Of a DNA stretch of 64,000 nt, positions 49,240 to 62,419 are shown piece after piece; the stretch's first letter is position 1; the number at the start of each line of letters is the position of its first letter. Source of the stretch: Rosa chinensis (taxonomy: Eukaryota > Streptophyta > Magnoliopsida > Rosales > Rosaceae). The stretch spans positions 24,095,001 through 24,159,000 of the forward strand of contig NC_037094.1 in the NCBI RefSeq assembly GCF_002994745.2. The letters run 5' to 3'. A program made the position numbers and the translations under genes. Under the pieces are notes generated by a model. It worked only from the letters and a program-made list of their open reading frames with translations, was not told where the DNA came from and made no database searches.

Positions 49240-50380
49240 CAAGAGAGTTTCGAGTTTCGGATTTCCAGTGGTACTGGGAATGGTGAAGAGCTCTCTGCTT
49301 GTAAGTGTATGTTTAAATGTTTCGGTTCATTTTAGGTGGTAGTTGAATTGTGATTACTGGATCCAGTAGGTGTGTTATTTTGATGATCAGTGGAGATTTA
49401 CTGGGTTATATCCTTTCGATTAATAAATTTGATGTTTATATCTTTGTTGTTTATGCCGAGTAGCCATCGTTTGTGTGCATCTATGAGTTATACTACGTTG
49501 TTTCGGTGATTTTGACATATACTAGTGTGTTGCCTACTTAACTGATCAATTTATGGTCCCCGGATAATAGTTTGGGCGATTTTGACATGTACTAGAATGT
49601 TGACCGATCATTTTATGGTACCCGGGTGGATGATCAACTTGCTTTGTTATAAGCCAATGTATGTAAAATTGAACTGATACTTGAGGGTAAATATAATTGC
49701 ACATTTAGAGTTTAATCATAAGATGAAATGAGGGAGAAACATTCTTTACTTTGGGTATAGGCTTGTTATAGGAAAATATGCAGCTCTTAGACACTTGAAA
49801 ATGAGCATTGGTGTTTGCAAAAGCATTATTTCTATAATGGAGAGGCAAGCTTCGAAGCTTGCAACATCAAGGTCCAAGGATAGTGAAGTGACCATGATGA
49901 ATGTTATTCCTCCATAGAACTAATTCAACCAACATATTTGGTGATCTTGTCAGTTATGCAATGTCATTTTAGTTGCCTTTTTCTTTTTGGATTTTTTCAT
50001 ACTCTGGTTTTGAGCATTTGCTTTTTGATATACTGCCAGTGTCTTGTCAGTGCTGTTTTTCTGTGTATAATTGTATATTTTGGTCATGTTATGCCTGATA
50101 TGATGGTTTTGAATTGTCTACCAATTTCATTTTCATTCTTATACGTCATATATGGATGTATTTCATTCTTAATCAAGAGAAATGTTTTTGCTGAACCAAG
50201 AATGATGATATTGTTTCACTTAATGTGAGAAAAAAAAATTAATTGAAGGTCAAATGGTGATACACAGAAACATGAGGGATCTGGCCTTTTGTGTTACACC
50301 TTTCAAATCACGTTCCTGATATAAAACATGAAGTTGATTTTCCTACCGTAAACCCACAGTTGAAGGATGAGAAATGTTGC
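49240..50380. other. 3' flank of gag-like gene 2 and spacer
   Basis: Up to 49764 conserved with unit 1. Beyond it there is unique sequence without a recognisable gene. Confidence 0.4.
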
Positions 50381-50412
50381 AGTGGTAAAACCCTCTCCCA
50401 GCTACTTGCTAA

Positions 50413-50560
50413 GGTCGGTTGCTTCAGTGGTAAAAGTCAATACCCTCTGCTAGATATCAGAGGTTGCTTCAGTTACCCTCGGCCAGGTATCAGAGGTTGC
50501 TTCAGTGGTAAAAGTCAATACCCTCTGTTAGATATCAGAGGTTGCTGCAGTCGTAAATTT
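50413..50560. repeat. Minisatellite, 78-bp period
   Basis: GGTTGCTTCAGTGGTAAAAG recurs at 50417 and 50495, with a partial unit between. The period is a multiple of 3, so a short frame stays open with repeated GCFSGKSQYPLLDI, but no gene is supported. Confidence 0.75.
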
Positions 50561-52423
50561 GACCTGGCTACTCTCAAGGGACAGTCTTTAGGGTTACTAA
50601 AGCTTGGTAAGCACTCCAAAGTTAGTGGTAGCTGTTAGTGGCACTCTACACTCCAAGGTTATTGTGTTATTATTGCAAAATTTAACAAATACATTCTGGG
50701 AGTGCTAATAACGTTTCCGTAGACACACAATACACACTGTTAGATATAAACAAATGATTACCACCACCAAATGCCCAAGGAAACTCATCCCTTATCATTA
50801 TTGAACTACTGTAGCAGCAAGTAGCCATGTTGCAGACACTGTTTCACTTGCCTAATGAATTTAAGCGATATTTTTGTCTTTTGCTTCGTTTACTAATGGG
50901 GTAGGGTGGTTATGGGGAAAAGTACGGTAGAGTGAAGTTGCAAGAAAACTTGAAAAGTTGCTTGGTGGATTTTTTTAACTGTTGGGTGGTTTCTATTTGG
51001 GAATTTTATTCCATTGCTTGCTCGAGTTGATCACAGCAACAGTTCAGAATAAGCGTTGAGAGCTGTGTTACTATTGCAAAAGTGTTGAAGGTGAAAGATA
51101 CAAAGAAACTTGTGGATTCCCTTTTCGAAAACTCAGAATCATAACATGGATGGTTCTTCCATGATAAACATCAAAGCAATCATCTTGGTGAAGCTCCTCT
51201 GTCTCCACAACTGTAGCTAGACTATGATGTGAATGTTGTTTACATTAGGAGTTTGAGAATGCACGTCGCCTGCACAATTGATTAACCTTCCTCTTTCGGC
51301 ATCGCCGATTGCGATTATGAGAATTGATAATGACAAACCAGCCATAACAGCGAGTGATTTAGACAAATGCACCACCTAGCAAGTAAAAATTTCTGCAATT
51401 GAATGGTTGGGAACCGGAGATTCACAATCGACAACTATAACTTGTCAAATATCTAACAAAATCCCATTACCCCTTCAAACTAATTTGGAAATGAACTAAA
51501 TCATTAGGAGAATCCATATCTACCATCAATCATTTTGTCATGTCACCATTTTGGGTAAGAAGGTTTAGAGGGTATGAACTTGCCATTAATGAGAAGATTA
51601 CACCTATCTAAACACCTCATAATAGACCAAAAACACTATAGTATATTCTTAAAACATCATAATCACTAATATTGATAATGTAAAACAATGAATCTCATGG
51701 CTCAATCAACGTTACAAATTGTCAGAACCAACTTGCGTCATTACCATTATCCTCCTAGTCCTCCCTCTTTGTTTTATAAGGTAAACTCTACTCTGATATT
51801 CAGCATTATCCTTCTTTCTCCCCACACAGTCAGCATTCTATCCAATTGGACGTCGCCAACTCTCCTTCTTCATCTTTCAGCAGTGGCTTTTAAGCAAATA
51901 TCATAAATTCCCGGGGGGTTTTAATCCAACAAGATTAAATAAAGTTATAAACCTCCACCAGGTCGGTTTATAGTTTCGTACACTCTGCAAAAACCAGAAA
52001 TGAAAACCACACCAGAGCAGCAGAAACAAGCAACTCAAAACACACACACACAGATTGATGAGTCTCTCTGATTCTGAGCAGACCCAGAAGCCAGTCTTCG
52101 CAGCAGAGCCCACAGTGATGCCACAAAACCCAACAGAGTGAAAAAGAAAGCAACTTTGTATGTCTTTGCATCAGAAAAGCAATAATATTTCACAGACCCA
52201 GATCGGAGAAGGAGACCGGAAGGCTGAAAAAGATTGGATTTTGATTCCAATATCTGAAACCCAGTTTGTCGAACACGTCATCGCCACCACCCACTTTTGA
52301 TTAATTCCGAAGCTAAATCATTCACCATCACCAAACCCAAATCCAAAATCGAATGAGGAACCCTTTTCCAAGAGTCCCTTTTAATCCAAGACCCTGTTCT
52401 CAGCTCACCATTCAAGTCCTATA
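50561..52423. other. Spacer and upstream region of the MORN gene
   Basis: No gene recognised up to the MORN gene leader, which probably starts near 52000. Confidence 0.35.
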
Positions 52424-55400
52424 ATGACCCACATACCTTCTTCCCTATCCCACTCCGCTACTCTGTCTTCTCTGCACAATCACTATCATCACAACCATAG
52501 TCATTTGAATTCAGGCCCTTCTTCTTCATCATCATCGTCTTCCACTTCTTTTCTCTGCTCTGCTTCGCTGGCAATCATTCCCTTTGCCACAAGGTCGCTG
52601 CTTCTGAAGCTTTTTCGCCATTTCCGGTGTGCCCATTTGCTCAGAGTCCACTGTCGCTTGATTGTTCTCCTCTTGGTGCCTTCTCTCTACTTCATCACAA
52701 GTCCTCGCCGTTCTTTCGTTCTTGATTTCCTCTCTGTGATAGCTTTCTCTGCTGCCATTCTCATTTCTATAAACATTGCACTGCCTCGTTTGGTCTCAAT
52801 TCGCTTGTTTCTTGCCCGCTCCTTGCCGCTTTGCTCATCTTGTTACACCTCCAAGCTCAACAAGCCTCCTCCTCCTCCTGTGCTCTGGTCAATTGGGTCC
52901 AAGCCGAAATCGGAGAAGAGGCCGAACTCTGGGTCCTGGGTGCAGGTTTATAGTAATGGGGATGTTTATGAGGGTGAGTTTGATAAGGGCAAGTGTTCAG
53001 GAAGTGGGGTTTATTATTATAATATGAGTGGGAGGTATGAGGGTGATTGGGTGGATGAGAAGTATGATGGTCATGGTGTGGAGACTTGGGCAAGAGGGAG
53101 CCGCTATCGCGGGCAGTATAGGCAGGGCTTGAGGCATGGAATCGGGGTGTATAGGTTCTTCACCGGTGATGTTTATGCCGGAGAGTGGTCTAATGGGCAG
53201 TGTCATGGGTGTGGAATACATACTTGTGAGGATGGGAGCCGGTATGTTGGGGAGTTCAAGTGGGGTGTCAAACATGGACTTGGTCATTATCATTTCAGGT
53301 AAATTACACTCTTCTCTTTGTTTTAGATATGTTAACGGATTTCCATGTTCTTGTATATGATAAGATATTGACATTTGGAGTTAACACACTTACTGGTGGA
53401 CATGTTATTCTATAAGGCCTCTTATGGATGCATATAGAGTTTACTCAAACTGGAGTAATGACACATTAGCAATTTCCAGTAGGTTATGGCCAGGTTAATC
53501 AAAATGGAAAGAGAGGTGGAATAGTCGAGGGATTTGAACTGATTGCATACCCTCTCTGAGTTAAAAGGCTATTCCGAGATTGAGTAAAGCATTTTTTTTT
53601 GTTGTATGTCAAGCTAGATTGTTGAGCTTGGTATGCTATCTGATATAGGAAGCTCAGTTGCAAAGTTCATTGACAACTGAACCTCAATGTATGCTGTGTG
53701 GGTAAAACCTGGGAACAAAATATTTGGATGGATTTCAATCCATGAAATATTAGTCTTATGGGACTGGAATCCATAGAATTATTAGAGGTATAGTGTATTA
53801 GTCAACATAGTACATGTTTGAGGTATAATAAGCGTAATGGAATACATTGTGCACCAGGTTTGGCAGTTTACTAACAACTCTTTACCTAGAGATTTGTTTC
53901 TTTGAGTCATGAGCTAATAGACCTCGTAAGTCTGTGAGGCCTTTGGTTGTATTACTGTTCGGGGTTCCTTTGCTTTTAAAAAAAAAATTTAAAAATAAAA
54001 AATAAAAATCATTGTTGTAGGTCAGCAGGCTTCACTGTTTACAGCCTTAGGCTATAATCAGGTGTGTGTGTGTGTGTGTGTATTATAAGTAGGGATTTCA
54101 CCTTGATGATGTGCATTACCCTCTCATTTTTGTTGTTATTGCATTCACCATGTGCATTTACTACAGGGTCCCCTTGAATCTCCTTTTTTATAGATTTAAA
54201 TGAACTGCTATAAGTTGTATCTTCTTGATTATGCTGCTGATGTATTTTCACTTGTTAAATGGACAACTGGTTTGGTTTCCAACCTGCATCTGTCTTGTAG
54301 TTCTGCATGTGCTTGAAACCAGTTCTAACACTTGCTAGATAAATCAGTATATCACTCGCACATTAATCACCATATACCAAGAAATTACAATTGGAGAGAA
54401 AATATTTTAGTAGTGATCCTTGTGTTACATAAATCCATGTATACAAGTGAAAATCCCACAAGACCTTATATCAATGATAATCATAATTAGTAATATACAG
54501 GAGAGGTATAGTATGGGTAAATTACATACTTTCATGGTACTGACAGTTTCATATATGAATATGTTGAAAAGTTCAGCCATAGTAAGTGGGTTATTTTTTA
54601 AATTTTCAATGTGTATTTATTAACAAAAATTGCTGATTGATAATGCAGAAACGGAGACACTTATGCTGGGGAATATTTTGCTGACAAGATGCATGGTTTT
54701 GGAGTGTATCAGTTTGGAAATGGACATCGTTACGAAGGAGCCTGGCATGAAGGAAGAAAGCAGGGACTTGGTATGTACACTTTCAGAAATGGTGAAACAC
54801 AATCTGGTCACTGGCAAAATGGGGTTATTGATCCCAGCATGCAGAATACCCATCCTGGATCCTCCTATGCTATCAACCATGCCAAAGTTCTGAATGCAGT
54901 CCAGGTAATTCTATGTTATGCCCTTGTGGTAAAAAAATAAAAAATTCTGAAGAAGTTCTATCTGTAATGCAATTTTCAATTAGTTAGCTACCTGAAATGA
55001 ATCTTTTGTCAAGTTGCCAAGGCTCTGGTGTTTATATGGTTATTGTTTTTGAGTTTGGAATAAGTTGCTGTTTTACGGTTATTGTTTTTGAGTTTGTAAT
55101 AAGTTGCTGACTTCATGAATTTAGAGTTTACACATCATCATCTAGTATTTTTTTTTTTTTTTTTGCTCTATTTCTTCGTATGGCCTTGGCACACCATCAT
55201 ACAAGTCATTTCTTCTCATGGGAACATCAATCAGTTAGATCTTTTTGTTGTCGCTCCATTATCAGCATTATGTGAAGGTCGGCATTGCTTTAGATTAGCT
55301 TTCTCTGAGGATAAACTGTCTCCTACTCTATGAGGTGTGTCTTCCATTGGTTTAGATCAATTTGGATTCGTTTGTTTTTTTTTTAGATTGTAGTGGATGT

Positions 55401-55991
55401 ATTGTTGTGGTTTGTGGGGAGCTTCATGATAGCATTTTTGTCAGTCTATAAAAACATCTTTGTGAGGTGCATCTTCCATTGGTTTTAGATCAGTTTGTCT
55501 TCGTTTGGGTTTTTTTCGAGATTGTAGTGGATGTATTGTTGTGGTGGGGAGCTTCATGATGGCATTTTTGTCAGTCTATTGGAAGTTTGTGGATTGATGA
55601 GTTCACTTACTAACACTACACATCATCAGTTACTAGAGATAGGCTTTTGGCTTTTGACCTTAAGCTGCCTGGGCATTTCCTCTGGAATGACACCTTTGCA
55701 TTTTTCAATAAAATATGTCCACCTTGCATTTATCTGAATTGAACAAGCGTTCACCGTGGTTTACTACTTTTTGAGTTTTTTTCACCAAATCATCTTTTGA
55801 ATTATGAACAGGAAGCACGGAGAGCTGCTGAGAGAGCATATGAAGTGGCAAAGGTGGATGAAAGAGTGAAGAGAACTATAGCGACAGCTAATAAAGCAGC
55901 AAATGCTGCAAGAGTTGCGGCCGTAAAGGCTGTGCAAAAACAAATACACCAGCATAACAATGATGGCACCTCTCCCTCACGACTCGTCTAG
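52424..55991 (+). CDS. MORN-repeat membrane protein
   Basis: Three exons (52424-53298, 54649-54904, 55812-55991) close to 436 aa. A Ser/His-rich N-terminus precedes two hydrophobic stretches (about residues 45-92 and 96-135) that likely span the membrane. Seven complete MORN repeats (YxGxW/F...G.G) start near residue 172, from YEGEFDKG through YEGAWHEGRKQGLGMYTF, and an incomplete eighth follows. The Ala-rich C-terminus (EARRAAERAYEVAKVDERVK) is helical. MORN repeats bind phospholipids and membranes. Plant homologues with this layout have been named PIP5K-like or SET7/9-like, but neither a kinase nor a SET domain is present here; function is unknown. No lesion was seen. Confidence 0.9.
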
Positions 55992-57237
55992 TCTTAACAG
56001 ACCAATCTAGAGCCCTCTGATTTGATGCATTCCCAATAGCCATGAGATATCATCTTTCTGTGATAATTTTGTCCACAGATGCTCGTATTACACCTTTTAG
56101 TGTCTGGACGATGAAAACAGGTTCTGTAGGCAGGCATCACACTTCTGCAGCAGAATTCTTACAGCATGTTATACTGTTACTGTTAGACAAAGCACGGACG
56201 CACACCGAGATGAGTGCCACGCAAATGGTTCTTTTGTTTTGTTCTCTTTAGTTTTTGTTTTTTCCTCTGCAATTATTACTATGGGCACCCGCCTGGAACC
56301 ACATTCTGGTCATTCATATATACATATGGCCGTTTGAGGAGCAGGTAGGTTTTCCCATTTTCTTGGCCTAAAAACTATGTACATAGGATGAGTTGTGAGT
56401 AAGAAGAGCGTTCAAGTTCTGAACGAAGTTTGGCACCAGAGTGCCAAACTCTATAGCCCAGGGTTGCTTTTACATTTTTGCTTTCCTGTGATGTAAACTG
56501 AACTGGTTATAAACTTATAATTATGTGTAATTGCTCCTGGATGAACACTCTCTTGTCTATGTTGTTTGTGTACACGTCTTCTACAAGAAAGAAAAGAAAA
56601 TCTAGAGACTTTATGCCAACATCAGAGCGTGGAGTAAAAGCTGAAACGGGCAAGAGAATATGTCGTATAGGGTTTAGTACAAGTTAAAACGAACTGGAGA
56701 TAATTAAGCAACTATCCATTTTGTGGTGAACTTTTTCGGGATGATATATGGACCATATGAAACTGAATGGCACCAAGTTATAGATATTGGTGATGGACTG
56801 AAATTTCAGTATCACTTCATTGACAACTCATAGGGAGAGTCGTTTTACTTAATTCTGTTCTGGGTTGGCATATATCAATCTGTCATCAACAGTTATCTAA
56901 ACCTCTCCGCCATGGAGGTTGCTTGACAAACAAGTCAAGACTTGTACCGATACCTGGGATTTGTGCTTGCGTTAAAAGTGTAGTATCTTATTTTTATTTT
57001 TTGGTCCTTACATAAGTTATAAAAAAATAGAAAATTACCACCTTCATGTTTACATGTCGGTGATTCTACCAGTATACCTGATCCATGCTTAATATGAAGA
57101 AAAGTTTTTGGCTGCTCCTCAGTTCTACGCAGAACTCACAGCCTAGTTCCCTACAATTCCTCTATGAAATTGTTGAGCTTCAAGGAATAAAAAGTAAGAA
57201 ATACACTTATAAACCAAACCAAAAGTAAACCAGAAGT
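55992..57237. other. MORN gene 3' flank; no gene seen
   Basis: 3' UTR and spacer. Short frames only. Confidence 0.35.
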
Positions 57238-57625
57238 AATGACAAAACAGGCTCACACCTCAGGAACTCAAATTTTCAAGTTTACAGCGACTTTTTGGTA
57301 CTATGACATTGCAGGATCAAAGCCTACAGAGAACAAACCCACTCCAAAACACCCGCGTCCTAGACAAATGTAATGACAAAACAAGCTCACACAGGGACTC
57401 GTACTTTCAAGTTTACAGCGACTTTTTGGTCATAGTACATATCAGGATCAACGCCTACAGAACAAACCCACTCCAAAACACCCACGTCCTAGACAATTGT
57501 AATGACAAAACATGCTCACACCACAGGGACTCAAATTTTCAAGTTTACTGCAACTTTTTTGGTACTATGACATAGCAGGATCAATGCCTACAGAACAAAC
57601 CCACTCTATAACACCCGAATCAAGA
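57238..57625. repeat. Three tandem units, about 130 bp each
   Basis: AATGACAAAAC(A/G/T)(A/G)GCTCACAC starts near 57238, 57372 and 57501. Each unit also carries CAAGTTTAC(A/T)GC and CAAACCCACTC. The array sits downstream of the L37a gene. Confidence 0.85.
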
Positions 57626-57959
57626 CATCAAGTCCTAGCCAAATGTATGCAAGGCTAGAGCAATGCACAGTGAACAAATCAAACCTGGCTAGTGCATGAA
57701 CTCATTTCACAAATTCAAAGGCAGTAAAACAGAAATTGAGTCATTGATTAATAATTCCATTGCACTAGCAACCGAATAACTTCCAAGACAGCAAAATAAT
57801 AATAATCTCTGATTAAAGATGCTACCACAAGTCAACAATGACATCCATAGTTCTTGAAAATAAAATAACAAGTAATAGGAGAAGAATTTCTCAAAACTGT
57901 TTGAAAGCCTACAAAAAGCTGAAATTGCCCGACACACAGAAGAGTACACCAACAGCAGC

Positions 57960-59055
<1,096 letters not shown>

Positions 59056-59130
59056 GGTTGGGGATAGGAGAAGGTCGCTGGCTCTGAAAGTGGAGAAGCG
59101 GCTGCTACTGACTTCTCTGAGCAATAGGAG

Positions 59131-59185
59131 AAACCCTAACTTGCTTTCTTCGCTTTTATAGAGCTTTAAAATGACCTATTGGGCC
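59131..59185 (-). promoter_or_regulatory. Telo-box, TATA and site II motif of the L37a promoter
   Basis: On the minus strand a TTAGGGTTT telo-box core (59131-59139), a TATAAAAG TATA box (59153-59160) and a GGCCCA site II core (59180-59185) lie upstream of the ATG. Telo-box plus site II is the usual signature of plant ribosomal-protein promoters. Confidence 0.65.
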
Positions 59186-59379
59186 GACCCTAGAACGGGT
59201 CAAGGAGTTTGGTCCGAACCAAAATCTACTATTCAGCCCAGGCCGACTTCATATTTTCATATTTCCTTATCTTTTGAGTAAAAATAAAAAAAAATTCCTT
59301 GGTTTGGTGGGTTTTTTTTTATGGAACATAAAAGAAATATTACAAAATGGAAACACCAAGACAACCAAATAGAGCTGTC

Positions 59380-59969
59380 AGTTTCGACACGACCTGATAA
59401 TACGACTCGAAACCCATACGAAATAAAGCAGGTTGAATCCGCACGATTAAAAAGTGAGTTAGCCGAGGGTCAACCGCTATGACCCATTTAATAAACGGGT
59501 CGGCCGCGAGTCAACCCGCCAATATAAAGTGAACCTGTATAACCTGTTTATTAAATAAGTCAGGTTCTATATTATATATAATCCGCATAGACGACCAATT
59601 TTTTTTAAAAAAATATTATATGTATATAAAGGTCGAATAAGACTTTTTCTCACTTTAAACTAGGGTTACCACTTCACCATTAATACTTTAAATTCTCTAG
59701 TGAATTTACTCAATTTTGTGCATTTTTTTAGTTAAATGGGTTGCAATATTAACCCTTAAATGGGTCTGTTTGTTTAACACGACACGACATATTTATTAAA
59801 TGGGTTAAACGGGTTTAAAAAGGGTAACCCGTTTAATAAATATGTTAGGTTTCAGTTTAAATTTTCGACACGATTATTAAATAAATTGCGTTTAGGTTTG
59901 TCTCTTGTGACACAATAAATACTTTGACCCGACACGAATTCGACCCGACACGACCCATTGACAGCCCTA
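59380..59969. mobile_element. hAT-type MITE with perfect 8-bp TSD
   Basis: Terminal inverted repeats TAGAGCTGTCAGTTTCGACA and, reversed, TAGGGCTGTCAATGGGTCG. The flanking direct repeat CAACCAAA is perfect (59372-59379 and 59970-59977). The interior has several GGGTCAACCCG-like inverted repeats and no transposase. Confidence 0.9.
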
Positions 59970-60482
59970 CAACCAAAACTAAAATAATCTAAATAAAAGG
60001 TCAAGAAGAGCGAGAAGGTCGAGTGGGGAAACTTCTTAACCTAAAATTAAGAATTCAAAAACATAACCGCATTAGCAATAAAATTTGCTTTTCATAATGT
60101 GATAAAAGGAATTATCCTCAAAATCCTAGCAAGGGACAAAATGTTTTTCACCAAGGAGCGAAGGCGCAGGGACATCACAAGCATTGTTAATGCAGTTACT
60201 AACAAGCTCAAGTGTTTTCTTCGTAACACAATACTAAATGAGGCAAGATTGGGAATGTCAACAAGAATGGGGGAAGAAATTGAAAATTTATTTGACCCAA
60301 TAACCAAAAAGACAAAATTAGTTACAGTCTTAGTTTGATTTGCAGTCTCATTGATCTTCCATAGTGATACTTGAGACAAAAAGAAACTCGTAGCATTCTT
60401 GTAATTCATGATGAAGCCAAGTTGTATAGTTGTGAAATGCGCTTACACATGAAATAAAAAATTGCAGGATTACATTGCAAGC

Positions 60483-60555
60483 TCCGTTGTAGTCTAGTTG
60501 GTCAGGATATTCGGCTCTCACCCGAAAGACCCGGGTTCAAGTCCCGGCAACGGAA
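60483..60555 (+). tRNA. tRNA-Glu (anticodon CTC)
   Basis: Seventy-three bases fold as a cloverleaf: the acceptor stem TCCGTTG pairs with CAACGGA plus an A discriminator. The D arm has the A-box TAGTCTAGTTGG, the anticodon loop is CTCTCAC (anticodon CTC), and the T arm has GGTTCAAGTCC (B-box). No intron. The terminator follows at 60558. Confidence 0.95.
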
Positions 60556-60557
60556 AA

Positions 60558-60567
60558 TTTTTTTTTT
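60558..60567 (+). terminator. Pol III T-run terminator
   Basis: A run of ten T residues immediately after the tRNA-Glu gene. Confidence 0.85.
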
Positions 60568-60643
60568 CCTTTTTCTCGAGGGCAAGTTTCAATCCAGAAA
60601 TCATTCATGCTGAAACCAGAGAATCAATCTCCATTGTGATCTC

Positions 60644-61175
60644 TAATTAGTAATTACCCCAACAGCTCCGATAAACCCAGATTGATTGGATCTGGTGCCA
60701 TCCAGATTAAGTTTCATAAACCAACAGGTTTCAACCAAGAAGGATATTAAGACAATAACAATACAACCTGGAGAGTTGAGCTTGAGCATTCCTCCATTCA
60801 TTTGCAGCATTTAAGATGATTTGGGTAGCATTGGTAGGCAGCTGGAAATTATCCTCACAAAACTACCTTATTTCTCCACTTCCATAAATACCAAGTGAAA
60901 ACAAAAATACTGCACCATCTTAAATACAAGGAGGCAGTGTAGATTTGCACCAGCCAGCAAGCCATCCAAGCCAATCCAATTGAAAAGCCAACAAAGAGAT
61001 TCCCAAATGGTGGGGACTTTAGGGCAATCCCTAAATAGATGTAATAGAGTTTCTACTCACCTTGGGCAAGCATGACACTTATCATTTTCTGTAAAACCTT
61101 TTTGTACCACGAACACTCCATAAAAAGGTTTTTAACTTGGCAGGAATATTCATCCCCCTATTATTGAAGTTTAGA
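60644..61175 (-). pseudogene. LINE ORF2 relic (zf-RVT to RNase H)
   Basis: On the minus strand, degraded reading gives CHACPR, then LLHLFRDCPKVPTIWESL (the zf-RVT motif), and further down MKLNLDGTRSN and GAVGV, the start of the RNase H-like domain. Stops and indels break it. It is separate from the LINE at 28218-32472, and no TSD was seen. Confidence 0.7.
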
Positions 61176-62419
61176 TGGTATAAATCTTGCTGGAATCAAC
61201 GAGTTGTGCATAGCCCTTTCAGTTTTTCCTTTGACTATATACATTTGCAAGTTGTACATAGTCCTTTGAGTTAACCAATTAGGAATCTGATACCTTTTTA
61301 GCGAGTCACAGACTCCATGAAAAAGTAATGTTCAATTAATGTTTATATGCAGCTAGTTCATGTGTTTAGATATATGCTGGGTCAGTAAGTGTTTCCTTGC
61401 TACTACTGTGACGAAAAAAGGGAATAAACATCCATATTTGAGCTATAGAAATGACATCCACAGTTACCAAAACATTGTCAAAATTATCTTCTCATTCCCA
61501 GAATATGGTCTGAATACTTCCATAAAACCCAAATGATAGATACACTAGAACATAGAGATGAGTACTGTTAAACCGAGACAAGCATGATATAAACAGCCAA
61601 GAGTTTGATCTATCTAGGTGTTGTGATCTCCTAAAGACAACTAAGAAATAACACGAGGAAGAAACTGGTAGATAGAAAGTTGATAATCCTTCCTATGCCT
61701 TGCTTCTTTGAGCCTGTATCAGATGTGTAAAGGAGGAAACAATTAAAATCTTATCAAGTTTACAATATGGCTACACAAAAATTACAAAAGCTTCATAGAT
61801 TATAGCTGGAAAGACCCTACAGAGTTTCAATATATCTTTGATTAATCAAAAGATCAGTCATTCATTAGAGGAGTCATTTTGGATAATGGGATGCGATATA
61901 TTGAGTTGCTGAAAATATCACAACATACCATGCCAGTTATATGACAAGAGGACAATATTCATCATCTTTCAACTCTAATTAAAGTATGTTTGATTCAACT
62001 CTAATTAAATACAGCGGCAAATAACTGGCAACTGTAATCCAGGTGCATAAATAAATGAATGCATGGATTTTTCTATTGATCTTTCCGTGAAGCGAGAATG
62101 CATACAGCAGACACTGAACACGCAGATTTGTATATGTACAGACAGGAACGTAACAACACCAACAAGAACAACTAATTAAATTGCAGATGTCGCATCGCAT
62201 ACTTCTTCGCCATCCTCAAAGTACCTCTTGTATAAAAACAGCTTCAGAAGCTTTAGAATCTTCATCTGTCAAACCCAGAATATAAGAGAAAAAACAGATG
62301 CTTTAGAATCTAATGGAGGTAATATGTTTTCCTAGAGCATGGTAAAGAAGTAACTGCAAGATATAGTAGAATAGAACAATTGTATTAAACTATGAATTCA
62401 GCTTCAAAGATCAGGAGAT
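61176..62419. other. Spacer downstream of the CLASSY-like gene
   Basis: No supported gene. Minus-strand sequence near 62190-62275 has an AG followed by a short open frame, possibly a 3' UTR splice, but this is not supported as coding. Confidence 0.35.

Larger units (their letters stand above)
43187..49764 (+). repeat. Tandem segmental duplication, unit 2
   Basis: This unit starts inside a CK2 beta intron copy and ends GGGTATAGGCTT, the same end as unit 1. It is longer than unit 1 because of the 2.6-kb hAT insertion at 45621-48211; without that and the unit-1 MITE the two lengths agree to within about 50 bp. Confidence 0.9.

Noticed and set aside
57238..57625. CRISPR-like appearance of regular repeats
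   Set aside because: Only three long (about 130-bp), divergent units with no spacers of fixed length, in a eukaryotic nuclear context.
62184..62275. Extra coding exon below the CLASSY-like stop codon
   Set aside because: An AG and a short open frame exist on the minus strand, but the CLASSY frame already ends with the family C-terminus at 62420. At most this is a 3' UTR exon.
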